This document shows positions 1-12,300 of a DNA stretch of 64,000 nucleotides, one piece after another. The stretch is from Hsuehochloa calcarea (Eukaryota; Streptophyta; Magnoliopsida; Poales; Poaceae): contig CM070599.1 of assembly GCA_036346395.1 (NCBI GenBank), positions 37,873,232 to 37,937,231 of the forward strand, in the 5' to 3' direction. The position numbers were made by a program, and so were the translations under genes. Below the pieces are notes generated by a model, which made no database searches, was not told where the DNA came from, and saw nothing but the letters and a program-made list of their open reading frames with translations. Positions within the stretch are counted from its first letter, which is position 1. The number at the start of each line of letters is the position of its first letter.

Positions 1-2337
1 GCCTCGCCGCTCCTCTCTCTCTCTCTCTCGTGGCGCGGAAGAAACAAAGCGTCGCGCCAATGTGACGCCGCTGCTTTATCGCCTCCGCCGTGAATGACGG
101 TGGGCCTCTCCTCGGCCAAGCGCCACGACGCAGGTGGGTCCCTTGATTGTCTTGTCGCTGACGAGTGGGCCCTCACCATCGTGGCCGTGGCGCGAAGCGT
201 GGACTCGGTCCACGAGCATAGTGCCCGTGGACCGAGCACAGCATTGACACGTGTCAGCCCCTGGGTTTTTCCGATTTTCAGATTTTCTGATTAATTGTTA
301 AATCGGTTAAAAACTTTCAAAATTCATATCTTTTTCTGTATAACTCCAAAAATTGTGAAACCAATTTCTAAAATTTTCTAAAATCAAGATCTTGCTATTG
401 GTACTGGTCTTGTTCATTTTGGAGTTTATTATTTATTGAGTTGGTATTTATTTGCTCTCTTTGCCGTTGTGTCTTTTTCTGGTACTTTCGACCGATTAGG
501 ATTCGACGACGCCGGAGACCTCCACTTCGACCAAGCTCAAGAGTACCAGGACCCCTCCGCCTTTAACCAAGGCGAGTCAATACTTTGATCATTCCGAACC
601 TACATTTTATGCAAACTATGTTTATTTAAAATAGCAAAGTTGCATGCTTTAATTTTGTAAACAATGATATGTTAAAGCTTAAGGTAGTTAAATACCCATT
701 TGTTGGTTAATTACTTATTAAGCCATCCTTTGATAATTGAATCCAGTATTCCTTGTCACCCTAGTAATTATATGGTAATACTAGTATAGGTTGTACTTAA
801 GCGACATGCTAGTCTTGCTTAAGTACCGGGATAATAAATGTCCCGATCATCATCCTTTAAACATGAAAAATGATTTTGGGCAGTCATTGGAGGTAGATGA
901 CTGATGTGTTGCGTTAATTGGTTTTCCTCCCCAAAACCCTAAACAACTTGCTAGTACCACATCTGGACGGATGGAAAGAATGGTGGAGTGCGGACGTATA
1001 CGAGAATGGTTGGTATGTGGTATGAACCGCCCGGATGAATTAAGGACTTAATCTTGTCATGACCTCCTGTGTAAAACAAGTACAACCGCAAGTCTGCAAA
1101 GTGCAACTTGGCCTAGTAAAACTATTGAACCCTGAATGTCATCCCACAACCGGTGTTAGAAGTGTGCAAGCGGCAGGACGTATGCTGGCTTGAATGGGAC
1201 ACCGAAAAAGGTGAAGTTATCAGCTATGCTAGTCACTGTGGTCGGGGCCATCTTTGCTAGTCATTGTGGTAAGCATCCCACACAACTTATGGAATTGGCC
1301 ATAGGGGTGAGATGACGGAAGGGGCAAGGTAGTTTGAAACGCATCGTGACGATCGCTCAACTATATGACTAAGGAATCATGTGGAGTAACGAGTATGATT
1401 ATCTCTTGTGGGTACAGTGTACAACCTCTGCAGAGTCTAAACTGTTTAAACAGTCGCGCCTTCGGTCAAAGGCAGACATGGGAACTTAACCTGAGTTAGT
1501 TCTATTTCAAAAATCTTTGTGGGTGGAATGGAAATGTGTTGGGCTCATCCAGCCCTTGTTTTGTATTTTCCTGGGTAGCCTTACCCAGTGTTGATAATCG
1601 GTGGACGTAACCGTTATCAAAATTAAGCATAAGGTGGAGGTAACCTTCGCTGTTATTTAATATTGCACTTAATCTCTTTAAATGAAAATGCAATCTGTTT
1701 AAAATGCTAAGTCATAGGACTTTGTAATTATGATAATTTAAAATGATGCTTTAGCAAATAAAAGAACCTGAGTCATTATTGTTAAGCCTTGCATGTATAC
1801 TATTGCATACTGTGTGTTGGCTCGCGAGCACGGTAGTTGTGCTCATTCTCGCTCTTTCCCCCAAACCCCCAGAAGCAGGAAATTTTGGAGATCACGACTA
1901 CTACGAGGAACCAGATGTCTGAAGACCCAGGAGTTCTTGGAGCGTAGTTTAGTTCTTAGTTGTTCTAGTCTCGCCCCAGTCTAGCTGACTCCGCTGGTAC
2001 CTAGGTGCGTCCTATATTATCTGAGTTTTCGGGTAATATCGGATGTACACAGGTTTCCCCAGTCACTTGCCTGTGGAGAGATGTGCTCTCACCCTTGTTG
2101 CTTCCGTTGTCGCTTCCGCTACCTTTGTGATGTAATCATTTGGCATGTTTGGCCCTTATTGTAAAACTTGACCCGATGCGGTCTATGTAAACTCTGATGT
2201 GTTAAATTAATGAATGGTATGGTTTTACGACATTGTATAAAATGATTCAGTGATGTATCTGTGAGTGCTATCTACTGATCCAGGGAATAACACAGTTATT
2301 CGCAGAGGATCCGGGATTAGAAAATCCGGGTCCGACA
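1..2337 (+). repeat. 3' part of a long LTR (gypsy-like), cut by window start
   Basis: The segment ends at 2335-2337 with ACA after a 'ccgggtccg' run, the usual end of long grass gypsy-type LTRs. It shares landmarks with the complete LTR at 14263-18255: a 'cctctgcagagt' block (near 1430 here, near 17370 there) followed by 'aaact.ttt.aa' and a CG-rich stretch, and a GC-rich promoter-like block with 'gtgggtccc' near the 5' side. No gag or pol coding is visible. The 5' end lies outside the window, so a target duplication cannot be tested. It could be a lone LTR or the 3' LTR of an element lying to the left. The short ORFs inside look random. Confidence 0.6.
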
Positions 2338-5300
2338 CTTTTGCATCTGCTCAATTAAGTTGCTTTACACGTTTAGCCATCCAAACAAGTAAAATCAAAA
2401 AAATTCTACACCTGAGAAGTCTAACCCAAACTTATACACCCAACTAAATACACCTACAGTGCTTTTCTCTAATGTGCAGCGCCGCACCCTAAAAAATCTC
2501 GCGAGCAGAGGCCGCAGAGCCACCTTCACCCATGCACGTGGTAGGAGTCCGAAACGCATACGCCGTACTGCCGTTAGAGCACGCCGGCCACGCGGTCCAC
2601 GCCCATAACGCGAATGGACGCAGAAACGCTAGCCCAAGACCGGCTACGTCGTGGTAATGCCTCGGCACGGCACCGCGCGTCGCACGCCGGGCACGCGCTC
2701 CGCGCACCTAACCGCCGTAACGACTGCCTGCTCCAGCTCCACTGCCGCGCACGCCCGCGCGGCCGTTTGCCCGTCTCCATCCACGGTCCAGCCGCTAACG
2801 CGCCTTACGCACGGGCATATCGGGGTGGCCTTCGAATTCCAAGCCTTTCTGTCCTCGTGATTGCTTCGACGGTTTAACCCTTGCCTTGTTCCTCACTTAC
2901 GAGCAAATCGCATGCCCTTACTTCTGTACGCCTCAGTCTCAGGCCGAAATACAAAGCATATCGTGATCGGGCAAAAAATAAATAAATCAATCAATCAGTT
3001 ACAAGATCTAAGTTTTAGCCCATTCAGTGAAGAATATCCCAAGTAGAAGTGTGAAACCAACAAAACCTCGTCTTCATCTACTGTATCGGTGGGGAACCAT
3101 GGAATGAGCCATCATATGAACCATGGAATGAGCCATCATACTTACTCCATTGACAGTTTGACATAATCCAAAATTAACGATTATTTCGAATCTTGACAGC
3201 AAGTACCAATCGTTCTCTCCGCTTTTGGGAGAGGCAAGACTAATGACGGTACGGGGAGTAATTAGCACGGGTGGTTTCAACTTCACAGAAAAGCAAAACG
3301 CATGTACGGATGTGCCATCTTCAGTTCTTGATGGAGCTGGCGGCATCATTGTACTGTTCTGTGATCCTATGAGGCGACTGTGAATCAGCCCAAAATGCAT
3401 AGTTAAAACAATAATAAGTAAAAGATTTACCATGAAGTACTGGTTAACACATAGCACCTTCAGCAGTCGGTAACATGATTCGCTCACCTTCTACCGTCTA
3501 GAAAATAAACTTAGCTCTATATATCTCCCTTTCGACCTTATAGGCTTAACTAGGGGAAAATTCCAGGTCTTCGTTATCAATTTCTTATAGGCTGCAGCTT
3601 CCTTGATCTGATATATGAAAACCACAAAAGAAGCAGACTTTTACTTGCACCTGATCCGAGTACAGAACATGGAAGATTTCACCATGCATGTTATTTAAAA
3701 ACACCATTCATCTTGGGAACGGCTGTATCCAATAGTAGTTGATACCTTCATTTGTGAGTAAGTACATTACGAAACAACTAGGCTTACAGATGGAACAAAT
3801 TATGAATGTTGGTTATCGGTTCAACAACTTCACATGAAGCAAGGCATCTGCTTTTGAAGGCCCATAGGAATATGCCTGGGAATATACCGGATTATTTGTT
3901 AACAACGAGCCAGGCTTCATGAACTGATTTTCAAGTTGAACCATATTTTCGTGTACACCTATATGGAATATGTAGGGAAGCAACTGCCATTTAAATTTTT
4001 CATGGAGCAGCAATTGTTTGGGCAACTAATATCACGGTAAAGTATATGAAAATATAACACCCGCTGTTGGTATCAAGTTACACCACCCACATAGTGAATA
4101 TTGAATACTAAAAGAATCTTGCAAAGCCAAAGAAACCAAAAGATACAATGTTTTCTCCTTCACTTTGTGCTAATGGATTGTAACCCACCAGCAGTCTGGT
4201 ACCAATCAAAACAAAGGAGGGCACGACATTAATCCAATCAATGCAAAAGGAAGCATCAGTGCAAGTAACCATAATAAGCTAGCATAAAAAGATGGAAATA
4301 AATCCTGGGAACTTTTTACCTTTTGACCTTTAATTGGATCTCTTTCAAATTATGACATATGGACATGCAAAGATGTTGTTGATTTATATTGCCATGTATC
4401 ATTAGATTGAAAGGGTATAATATAGATCTAAAGGTGACGACGTCTCATAGTATTTTCTTCCGCTTAAATCGCTGGACGTGCGCTCGTATGTGCCAGCTTG
4501 ATCGAGGAATATGAGATGGGATTCCGACTCCACGTACCGTGGAAAGCAAGCGGTTAGACAGCACCGGGCATCATCGACCGCCTTTCCTGTCCCAGGCTTC
4601 CACCACCAGAAGGTAATTGTTTTGCCGATTTTGCTGAAATGTGTTAGATTCTGACGCGGATTGTGGATTGTGCTGTTCTCTCGTCTTCCCTTGGACCTCT
4701 CTGGTATGCATATATGCCCATTCGAATTGCATCAAAGAAGAGAGCCACTTGTTTAGGTTTCTACGACAGATTTGTTTGTGATATACGCTAAGTTACTCAT
4801 TCGATGGACCTTTTAATCCAAAAGTGACGAATTTGATGAGAAAGTTAAGTCTTTTTAATGTGTTCTGCAAGTTCCAATCTTACAGTGGAGACAGACAGAC
4901 AAACTGAATCAGAAGAACGGGGGTTTTTTTTTTTCTTCCGGGAACAATTGGGTCAGGGACCTTTTCAGAGAACTTGAGCATCTTGTGTCCAGCATTGGAT
5001 GCGAAGCCGCTTCATATTGTTGAATCAAGGCAGCTGTGGACCATTATAACAGAATCACCAATCAAACATGACCGAAAAGAGTTCTGCTCCATAGTGGGCA
5101 CAAGCCATGTACTTCACTGATCGGCAGGCAGTACACGGCTACAAGCTAATAAGATTCCAGGAAACTCTGTGCCATCAGAAAACCGAAGGGACCTCTGAGC
5201 ATCTGAGACTGTTTAGGCATCTGCAGTACTCGAGTGAGCGGAGACATCAGTGAACGACGTCGATCCACACTGAGCGGTTCATGTGGAGGCTGGCAGTTCA

Positions 5301-5578
5301 CAAGATGCCCCGTCATGCATCGGCATCTGAATTGTAGTGTGCACAAGCATAAAGCAAAAGAGCCGGTGACTCTGTAACTGATTTTACTGTGTTGTTTTCA
5401 GCACAATCTATGGGCTGTATGCATCATGCTTTCCATCCTGTGACTTCACAAGTTTTGTTATTTTAGTAAGTTTGTTTTTGGCTCACAGGCAACTTTGGAG
5501 CATACCTGAATTGTTTTGCGGTCTTCATTACTTCAATTGGCCTAGTGATGCAACCCTGATTGTGACAACGGACATAGG
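2338..5578. other. 3.2 kb without a recognised gene
   Basis: I recognise no protein here. A GC-rich block at 2465-2880 is open in several overlapping frames on both strands, which is composition rather than coding evidence. On the minus strand, 3074-3487 is open for 137 codons with a possible splice acceptor near 3382, but its 3' part is made by a tandem repeat. On the plus strand a 34-codon open stretch, 4511-4612, starts with ATG and ends exactly at an AAG/GTAATT donor-like site, so it could be a first exon. The T-rich sequence at 5340-5500 resembles a 3' UTR. An old non-coding or broken gene is possible but unproven. Confidence 0.5.
3094..3140. repeat. 24-bp tandem repeat, two copies
   Basis: The unit 'gaaccatggaatgagccatc' plus 'atat' occurs at 3094-3117 and again at 3118-3140, identical over 23 bases. 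Read on the minus strand it gives a repeated MMAHSMVH-like peptide. Confidence 0.85.
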
Positions 5579-5800
5579 TGTTAAAGTATAGAATCATATC
5601 TGTTATTTCTTTCTTGATTGTCAAATGACATAGTTGGCACATATTGATTCTTTCCTGATTTGTTTTGTATCTTGTCAATTCTCTCGGTTGTAATCCCGAC
5701 TCTGTTGGTTGTACAGTAGCCGCTCGGCAAATATATGCGCACGCCCGGCACTGCGATTGCTGTGTGATGTGCTTCTAAATTCTTGTGCTTCCCGTTTTCA
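5579..5800 (+). repeat. 5' LTR of the 5579-13764 copia, with primer binding site
   Basis: This 222-bp LTR starts TGTTAAAG and ends TTTTCA. It is followed directly by TGGTATCA at 5801-5808, the initiator-tRNA-Met primer site typical of copia elements. It carries about 40 bp absent from the 3' LTR, around 5600-5645. Confidence 0.9.
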
Positions 5801-6073
5801 TGGTATCATATTAGTTCTTTCTTAGGACATGTTCTTCCTGCTTCCGCCCTTCTCCATCACCACCATGAGTGGTACTCCGAGCTCCCCCGCCGAGGACCAC
5901 TCCACCATCAGTACCTTCTCTCCCGAAGGCTCGATGTCGTCTTCCTCCTCCACGGTCGCCCCGAGCACGCATACCATCAACGTCACGAGCATCAAGACTC
6001 ACATCCTGGTGACTCTCAATCTCCAGGCTTCAAACTACACCAAGTGGCGCACATTCTTTCTCACTATGGTCGA

Positions 6074-6860
6074 TGACGAGGATTAAAATCACTATGTATT
6101 ACTTTAATACATAATTGAAAGACCATATATCTTCGTGGTCGTAACCCGTAAGCCTACGACCCCCGTGGTCGTAAGAGTCGTAAACCCTAAGCCTACAACC
6201 CATTTGGTCGTAAGAGTCATAACCCCTAAGACTAACGGCCTCTGTGGTCGTAAGGATTCCAGAGGTTACTTATAAGTACCCTGGTCAGACATGGTCATGT
6301 ACCTAGTCCCCGATCAGATAACTGCTCGTATAAGCAATGAACTAGCATCTGGATTTTGCTCCAGGCATATTCATTACCGTGTGATGAATGGAGCTCATAT
6401 CATATTGGCTCCATACCATGCGACGTTTCACGGTCCTAAGACACTAGCAACAAACTACCGTGTAGTTTAGCGTCTTACAGACAACAATCGCCGAATGGTT
6501 GATGCTTCATCAACCGTTGCCTCGCTCCGACCAGCCGCGACACTTCCAACAGACGCCTCTTCCAAGATTAACTACTGCCACTTCGTCAACTACTTAAGGA
6601 AGAACACGAACGGCAGGAGGGAAAACAAGGAGGAGCGGGATCCAATTCGAAAGATCAAGAGACGATTGGATTTCATCTTAAGCATTAGCATAGCAAGCAC
6701 TACGCTTAGTGTAATTAGGATTAGTCCATTGCCTTGTCAAGGGCACCCCCTGTAAAGGATCCAATTCATAGCAATAAAGAGCAGTCTCATAATTTCCTAA
6801 GAACTTTTTTGCCATTTTTCTCTATTTTATTTCGTAAGATCGGCGACTCGATCGTCGATA
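6074..6860 (+). mobile_element. Solo LTR, copy A of the TGACGA family
   Basis: This 787-bp LTR starts TGACGAGGATTAAAATC and ends GATCGTCGATA; the expected terminal CA has become TA. The flanks are GTCGA (6069-6073) and GTCGG (6861-6865), a 5-bp target duplication with one change, lying inside the gag frame. It is related to copies at 10189-10889 and 35444-35857 (reverse). No internal retrotransposon domains lie next to it, so it is a solo LTR left by LTR-LTR recombination. Confidence 0.85.
6135..6255. repeat. Minisatellite inside solo LTR A
   Basis: Four diverged units beginning (g)tggtcgtaa recur at about 6135, 6165, 6204 and 6244, a 30-40 bp period. They share 'taaccctaagcctac'-like bodies. 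Copy B at 10189 has fewer units, so the array differs between family members. Confidence 0.6.
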
Positions 6861-6895
6861 GTCGGTAAGTTCGGCCTACAGCACCATGTTGACGG

Positions 6896-7079
6896 TGTAA
6901 AATTAAGTAGATTGGAAAGACAAGATTTGTTTCACCGTACCGAACTTTGGCATTACCGAATATGCTACAGTATGAGCATTTGGTTATTAACAGAACGTAT
7001 ACATTGGTTTAGATTACATGATCTTATCTTAACAGACTAAATACGTAATCTATATCACACTAAACCATGTCATTTAACA
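6896..7079. mobile_element. 184-bp insertion with TG...CA ends and perfect 5-bp target duplication
   Basis: The insertion begins TGTAAAATTAAG and ends CATTTAACA. It is flanked by GACGG on both sides (6891-6895 and 7080-7084). Skipping it together with one GACGG restores the surrounding gag frame, so the boundaries are exact. The ends form a short imperfect inverted repeat (TGTAAAAT / TGTTAAAT). Size, TG...CA ends and 5-bp duplication fit a solo LTR of a very small (TRIM/SMART-like) retrotransposon. I do not recognise the family. Confidence 0.75.
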
Positions 7080-7577
7080 GACGGCATCCCGACCAACCCT
7101 ACTGATCGCAACTAGGCTCACGAGGAATTCACAGTTCCCACCTGGCTTTACGACTCCATATATGAGGAAATCCTCGATATTGTCATGGAGCTGACGTTGA
7201 CAGTCTACGAACTGTGGACTGGCACCGAGGACATCTTCTGCGACAACAAGGACACTCGTACGATCTTCCTTGTAGCCGAGTTCTCCAACTTGGTTCAGGG
7301 CGATCTCTTGGTCTTTGTGTACTGCCAGCATCTCAAGACCCTGGCCGACGGCCTTCGTGATGTTGGTTAGCTCGTGTCTGATCGACACCTCGTCCTCAAC
7401 ACCCTCCGAGGCCTCAACGAGAAGTTCTCCAATGTGGCCACCATCATTTCCATGATGGTTCCCCTGCCCACATTCATGAGTGCCCGCTCCTCCCTCGTCC
7501 TGCAGGAGCTGCACACGCACAACGAGGCCAAGGCTGCTGCGGCCATGACCTCCTTGCCGGTACCGCCTCCTCCCAAT

Positions 7578-9328
7578 TGAATGATCTAGTCCTTCTATTA
7601 TGTGTTAATGGTGAGTTTGGGTGATTAATTACAATCAGATTTATGGGACTAACATTCTCCATGAGTTGGTGTGAATTAGGTTTAGTCCCGTAGACGACGA
7701 AGACTTTGGATGACAGCATGAGTTGATGGTCATTAAGTGAAGTGGATGGTATCATGAGTTGATGTTCATCAAGGCAAGGACCCAGACTTGGAGAGGATAT
7801 GATCATCATCATGTGCAAGCTCCAAGATGGATGCGAGAGGCAAAAGTAACTAGCATATGCTAAGGATATGTTTCTTAGTCATTCTACCGGTCTCAGTGTT
7901 TGATTGGAAGATCGGATTGCTAGTATAGGTTGTCGTACTATTAATAAGGATCTTGTCTAGTAGTTTGAGTCTCATCATGTGTTGATATCTTAATCTCGCT
8001 TGCTCTAGCTCTTCTAGGTATGATGATATTGTTTGCGAATGTGTTATGTAAATAGTTGAACCTCATACATTTACTCTTTGTAGCATGAGACTATAATTTA
8101 CAAACGATTGAAGTCCTTGCACTTACTCCTTGTGGCATGATGCTATTGTTTACGAATGTGTTTTACAAATAGTTAAAACTCATGCATTTACTCTTTGTAG
8201 AATCAGACTATAATTTACAAATGTGTTTTGCAAATGATTGAAGTCCATGTATCTACTCCTTGTGGCATGATACTAAAGTTTGTGAATATGTTTTGCAAAT
8301 ATTTGAGGTTCATGTATATAATATTTTGGCATATGACTTAATTTGCAAATGGTTGAAGTTCATGCATCTTTGCTTTGAAAATCAAAAACTTAATTGAACC
8401 CATGCTTTCAGCATAGGGCAGACATGCATGAGATTTTTAGAGAGCTCTCAAGGGCCCCAGACATGTCTGGGGGTACCCAAGACATGTCCATGGTATCAGC
8501 ATCTTGGCCCAATGGCTACTTGCCACGTGTACACGAACTAGCCGTTATGTGTTACTATGTGTTTGTGCTGATTTTGTGAGCAATGACTAGTTTCTTGCAT
8601 GTGAGCTATATAAGCTTGGTTTGGGGCTCTCTATCTAGGTTCTAGACACCCCATTTCACTCTCTTGATTAGTGTGAGTTTTTCTCTCAATTGTGCATGTG
8701 TTATACCTTATGAGCAAGGAGAGATGTCGCTAGTTACATGTGTTGCACCTAGAGGTGGATTGAGTATCCGCTTGTGCTTGTGTAGAACTTGGTGACAGTC
8801 AAGCAAGGGGTTTGACTTATTAATCTTCGTGTTTGCCGACACCTAGACAGCGTAGAAGCATTGTGGTCTGGTGACCATCTCAAGAAGCTTATGAGAAGGC
8901 CCGTGTCGTGAATGTTAGATCTCACTTACCAAGAGGGGGAAAGAATTGCCACTAGTGGATTCGAGATGTTTGATTTAATTCATAGAGCCAGTCCAATTCG
9001 TTTGGGCTTACATTAATGTGAACTAGGGAAGACTGACAAGTCTCCGAACACAATAGTAAAAAGATCGTTGTGTCGTTGTAGTTTGCTCTTTTGTGCTTTA
9101 CTTTGTGCAATTTACATTTCTATAATTAAATTGCTTACTTGTCACCCTAGGATTGCAAACCTTAACATAGACTAAGGTTGTTGGTGCACTTAGTTGAGAC
9201 TAGTTCATGTAGACTATAATTGTGCAAAACCGATTTGATTTAAGCTTTCGCACATAAAGCTCGGTTTTGACCAAAATAGATTTTAAAACCACATATTCAC
9301 CCCCTCTAGTCGGACTCTTGATCTTACA
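7578..9328 (+). mobile_element. Solo LTR of a SIRE-type copia
   Basis: This 1751-bp LTR starts TGAATGATC and ends GATCTTACA, with a perfect CCAAT target duplication at 7573-7577 and 9329-9333. It shares its 5' (TATTATG.GTTAATG), middle (repeated 'gtgttttgcaaat' blocks) and 3' ('attcaccccctcta') sequence with the LTR at 58206-60250, which is linked to a SIRE-type 3' internal end. No internal sequence lies between the duplications, so this copy is solo. Confidence 0.9.
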
Positions 9329-9333
9329 CCAAT

Positions 9334-12300
9334 CGGTCTGCACCGAACGCTCCTGCCACACTGACCATGGTGATCGTGCCGACTCTTCCTCCGATCGCTC
9401 CTAGGGGGCAACAAGAACCGCAAGGGAAAGAACAACAGAGACAAGTCCGGCAATCACGGCTCCAATAACAAGATGCCGCCGACTCCTCCTACTTAACCAT
9501 GGGTTTTCTTCAATCCCTAGTTCTCCTCGGGCCAGCCACTGGCCGGTGAGTGGCGCCCCTCCGCCAATGCTATACTACTCGAGCCACGCCCTGGCTTCCA
9601 ACCTTAGCGGCACAACACGACGTTCGCTCTATCGTACATGTCTCCACAGATAGCTTCCACTCTATCTTGGGATTCATTTGGCTTGGTGGCTGCCATGAAC
9701 AACATGTCCATGCATGCACTGGGCGGGTGGATTGTGGATTCCGGGGCTACTTCACACATGAGTGCCGACGATGATATACTCCTCTACTCCACTCCCTTCC
9801 AAACCCCCTCCTTCTCGTGACTGTCGGCAACGGTTCCACTATTCCCATTCATCATTCCAATCATTCTTTTATTTCCTCACCATCCACCAACTTTCATCTT
9901 AATGATGTCTTAGTTGTTCCTTGAATCGCATTATCATATTTGTCCACAAATTCACACATGATAATTCATGTTCCATTGAGTTTGGTTCCCTTGGTTTCTC
10001 TGTCAAGGACCTATGCACCAAGAGAGAGATTCTTCACTGTAATAGCTGAGAAGATCTCTACACCATTCCTCTTGTGGTTCCTACATCGTCCTCTCAAGTG
10101 TTCGTCTCCACCTCCGCCCCCGAGAGCCTATGGCATTGTCGCTTGGGCCATCCGGGCTGCGACACAATGGCTTCTCTCTAGAAGTCCTTGACGATGATTA
10201 AAATCTCTATGTATTACTTTAATACATAATTAAAAGACCATATGTCTTTATGGTCGTAACCCCTAAGGCTAATGACCCCCATAGTCGTAAGGATTCTAGA
10301 TATTACTTATAGGTGCCCTGGTCGGACGAGGTCATGTACCCCGTCCCTGACTAGATGACTGCTCGTAGAAGCCTTGAACTGGTATCTGGATCTAACTCTA
10401 AGTATATTCTTACCGTGTGACGAATGGAACATATATCATATTTCCTCCATACCACGCGACAGTTCATGGTCCTCAGACACTAACAATAACTGTCATACGA
10501 TTGAGTGTCTCACAGATACTAACCGTTGACCAGTTACTGTTTCACTAATAGCAACTGTCCCTCCAACCAGACGTGTTACTTCTACCAAGTGTCTTCTCCA
10601 GGAGTAACTGTCACATCTTCATTGGTTATTTAAAGACGGAGTACGAATGAACAAACGCATTGGATTGAAGCATCACAATCAACACTAGATTCATATTTCA
10701 ACTCTGATTCAATAGCATAACAAGCATTACGCTCAGTGTAGTGAGGATTAGTCCACCGCCTGGCCAAAAACACCCCCTGTAAAGGATCCAGTTCATAGCA
10801 ATAAAGAATAATCCTATTTTCTCCCAAGAACTCTTTTTTTTCATTTTCCTCTATTTTATTTCATAAGATCGGCGACTCGATCGTCGACAGTCCTCTTTTA
10901 TCTCCTATAATGAAGTCGATCACTCTACACGTCATGCTTGCCAACTGAGCAAACATGTTCATCTTCCTTTTGTTAGGTCAAACTCAATTTCTATCGTTTG
11001 TTTATGTTAATTCCTTGTGATTTGTTGACATCTCTGTGTTGAGCAATTATGGCTTTCAGTATTACTTAGTCCTCATTGATGATTTTACTCATTTTTTGGA
11101 TGTTTCCTTTACGCACGATATCCTATGCTCACCACACCATAACCACTTTCCATGCGTACGTCCAGACAAAGTTCCAATGCCACATTCAGTCCTTCCGAGC
11201 TGACAATGGCAAGGAATTTGTCAACTCTCGCTCTCGATTTTTTCCAACACAACATCTTCCTTCGGCTCTCTTGCAAGTACACTTCCCAGTAGAACAAAAA
11301 GACCAGACTGGCTCTTCGTACTATCAATAACATGGTGCACTCTTCTTTTTCAAGCGCCCATGCCCCCATCGTACTGGGTCGAAGCCCTTGATGCCGCCAC
11401 CTACCTCCTAAACTGTATGTCGTCCTCTGCCATAAAACATTTCACACCACATGAATGCCTCCACCAAACCCCTCCCACGTACATCCATCTTCGTGTGTTC
11501 GGGTACTTATGTTACCATAACCTAACCTCCACCGCCCCACACAAACTTTCTCCATGTTCGATAGTGTGTGTCTTCCTCGAATACCCTAGATACCACAAGG
11601 GTTATCGTTGTTTTGACATTGCCTCTCGATGGGTCATCACCTCTCGACACGTCACGTTCAACGAGTCTATGTTTCCTTTTGCTACACAGCCTGATCCAGT
11701 TCTATCTTCAGCATTGGATTTTCTCCTTGACTTCGTCTCGACTACCTCACCACTCATCTCGGTTGTTGCTATGCACTCTCCTCCTACCTCGCCTGCAGCC
11801 ATCAGTGCGACCTCCCCTGGCAGTGTCCTCACCACCATCGCCTCCCCCGCCTGCCATCCCCTCTCCGGTTGCGCTTTCGTCGACCATCCTATCCGATGCT
11901 AGCACCGTTGTCACCCCTCCCAATGCCCTACTCCCTCTCTTCATGCCTCCTGGTCTTATTTCTCATCCAGCATCGGGGCCGCATCATATGGTCATGACGG
12001 CTAAGTCTGGCATTGTTGTTCCCTTAGAGTTAATGAACCTGTCTGCTACTCATTCCTCTATTTCAACTATTCCAAAATTCTTACAAGAGTGCTCTCTCCG
12101 ATCCACATTGGTGTCAAGCTATGAGAGATGAGTTTGAGGTGCTTCTTGCCAATAAAACTTGGTCTCTTGTTCCCCGTCCTCCTAGAGACAATGTTGCCAT
12201 TGGTAAGTGGATTTTCAAACACAAATTTCACTCCGGCGGATCTCTTGCTTGCCACAAGGCATGTTGGGTGGTTCGTGGTTAATCTCAATAGCTGGGCATC

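Larger units (their letters stand above)
5829..7577 (+). pseudogene. gag remnant split by two insertions
   Basis: The N-terminal part (5829-6073) is serine/threonine-rich and leads into the copia gag pattern 'NYTKWRTFFLTMV'. The frame is then interrupted by a lone LTR (6074-6860), resumes for about ten codons (6861-6895, 'KFGLQHHVDG'), is interrupted again by a 184-bp insertion, and continues from 7080 to 7577 with 'TWLYDSIYEEILDIVM', 'LNTLRGLNEKFSNV' and 'LVLQELHTHNEAKA', all typical of the copia UBN2-type gag. There are further internal stops, for example near 7370. Non-functional. Confidence 0.85.

Noticed and set aside
2489..2877. Five overlapping frames on both strands
   Set aside because: All are low-information GC-rich frames with no recognisable product.
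6135..6255. Regular short repeats as a CRISPR array
   Set aside because: Units are diverged, spacing is uneven, there are no unique spacers, and the context is a plant LTR.
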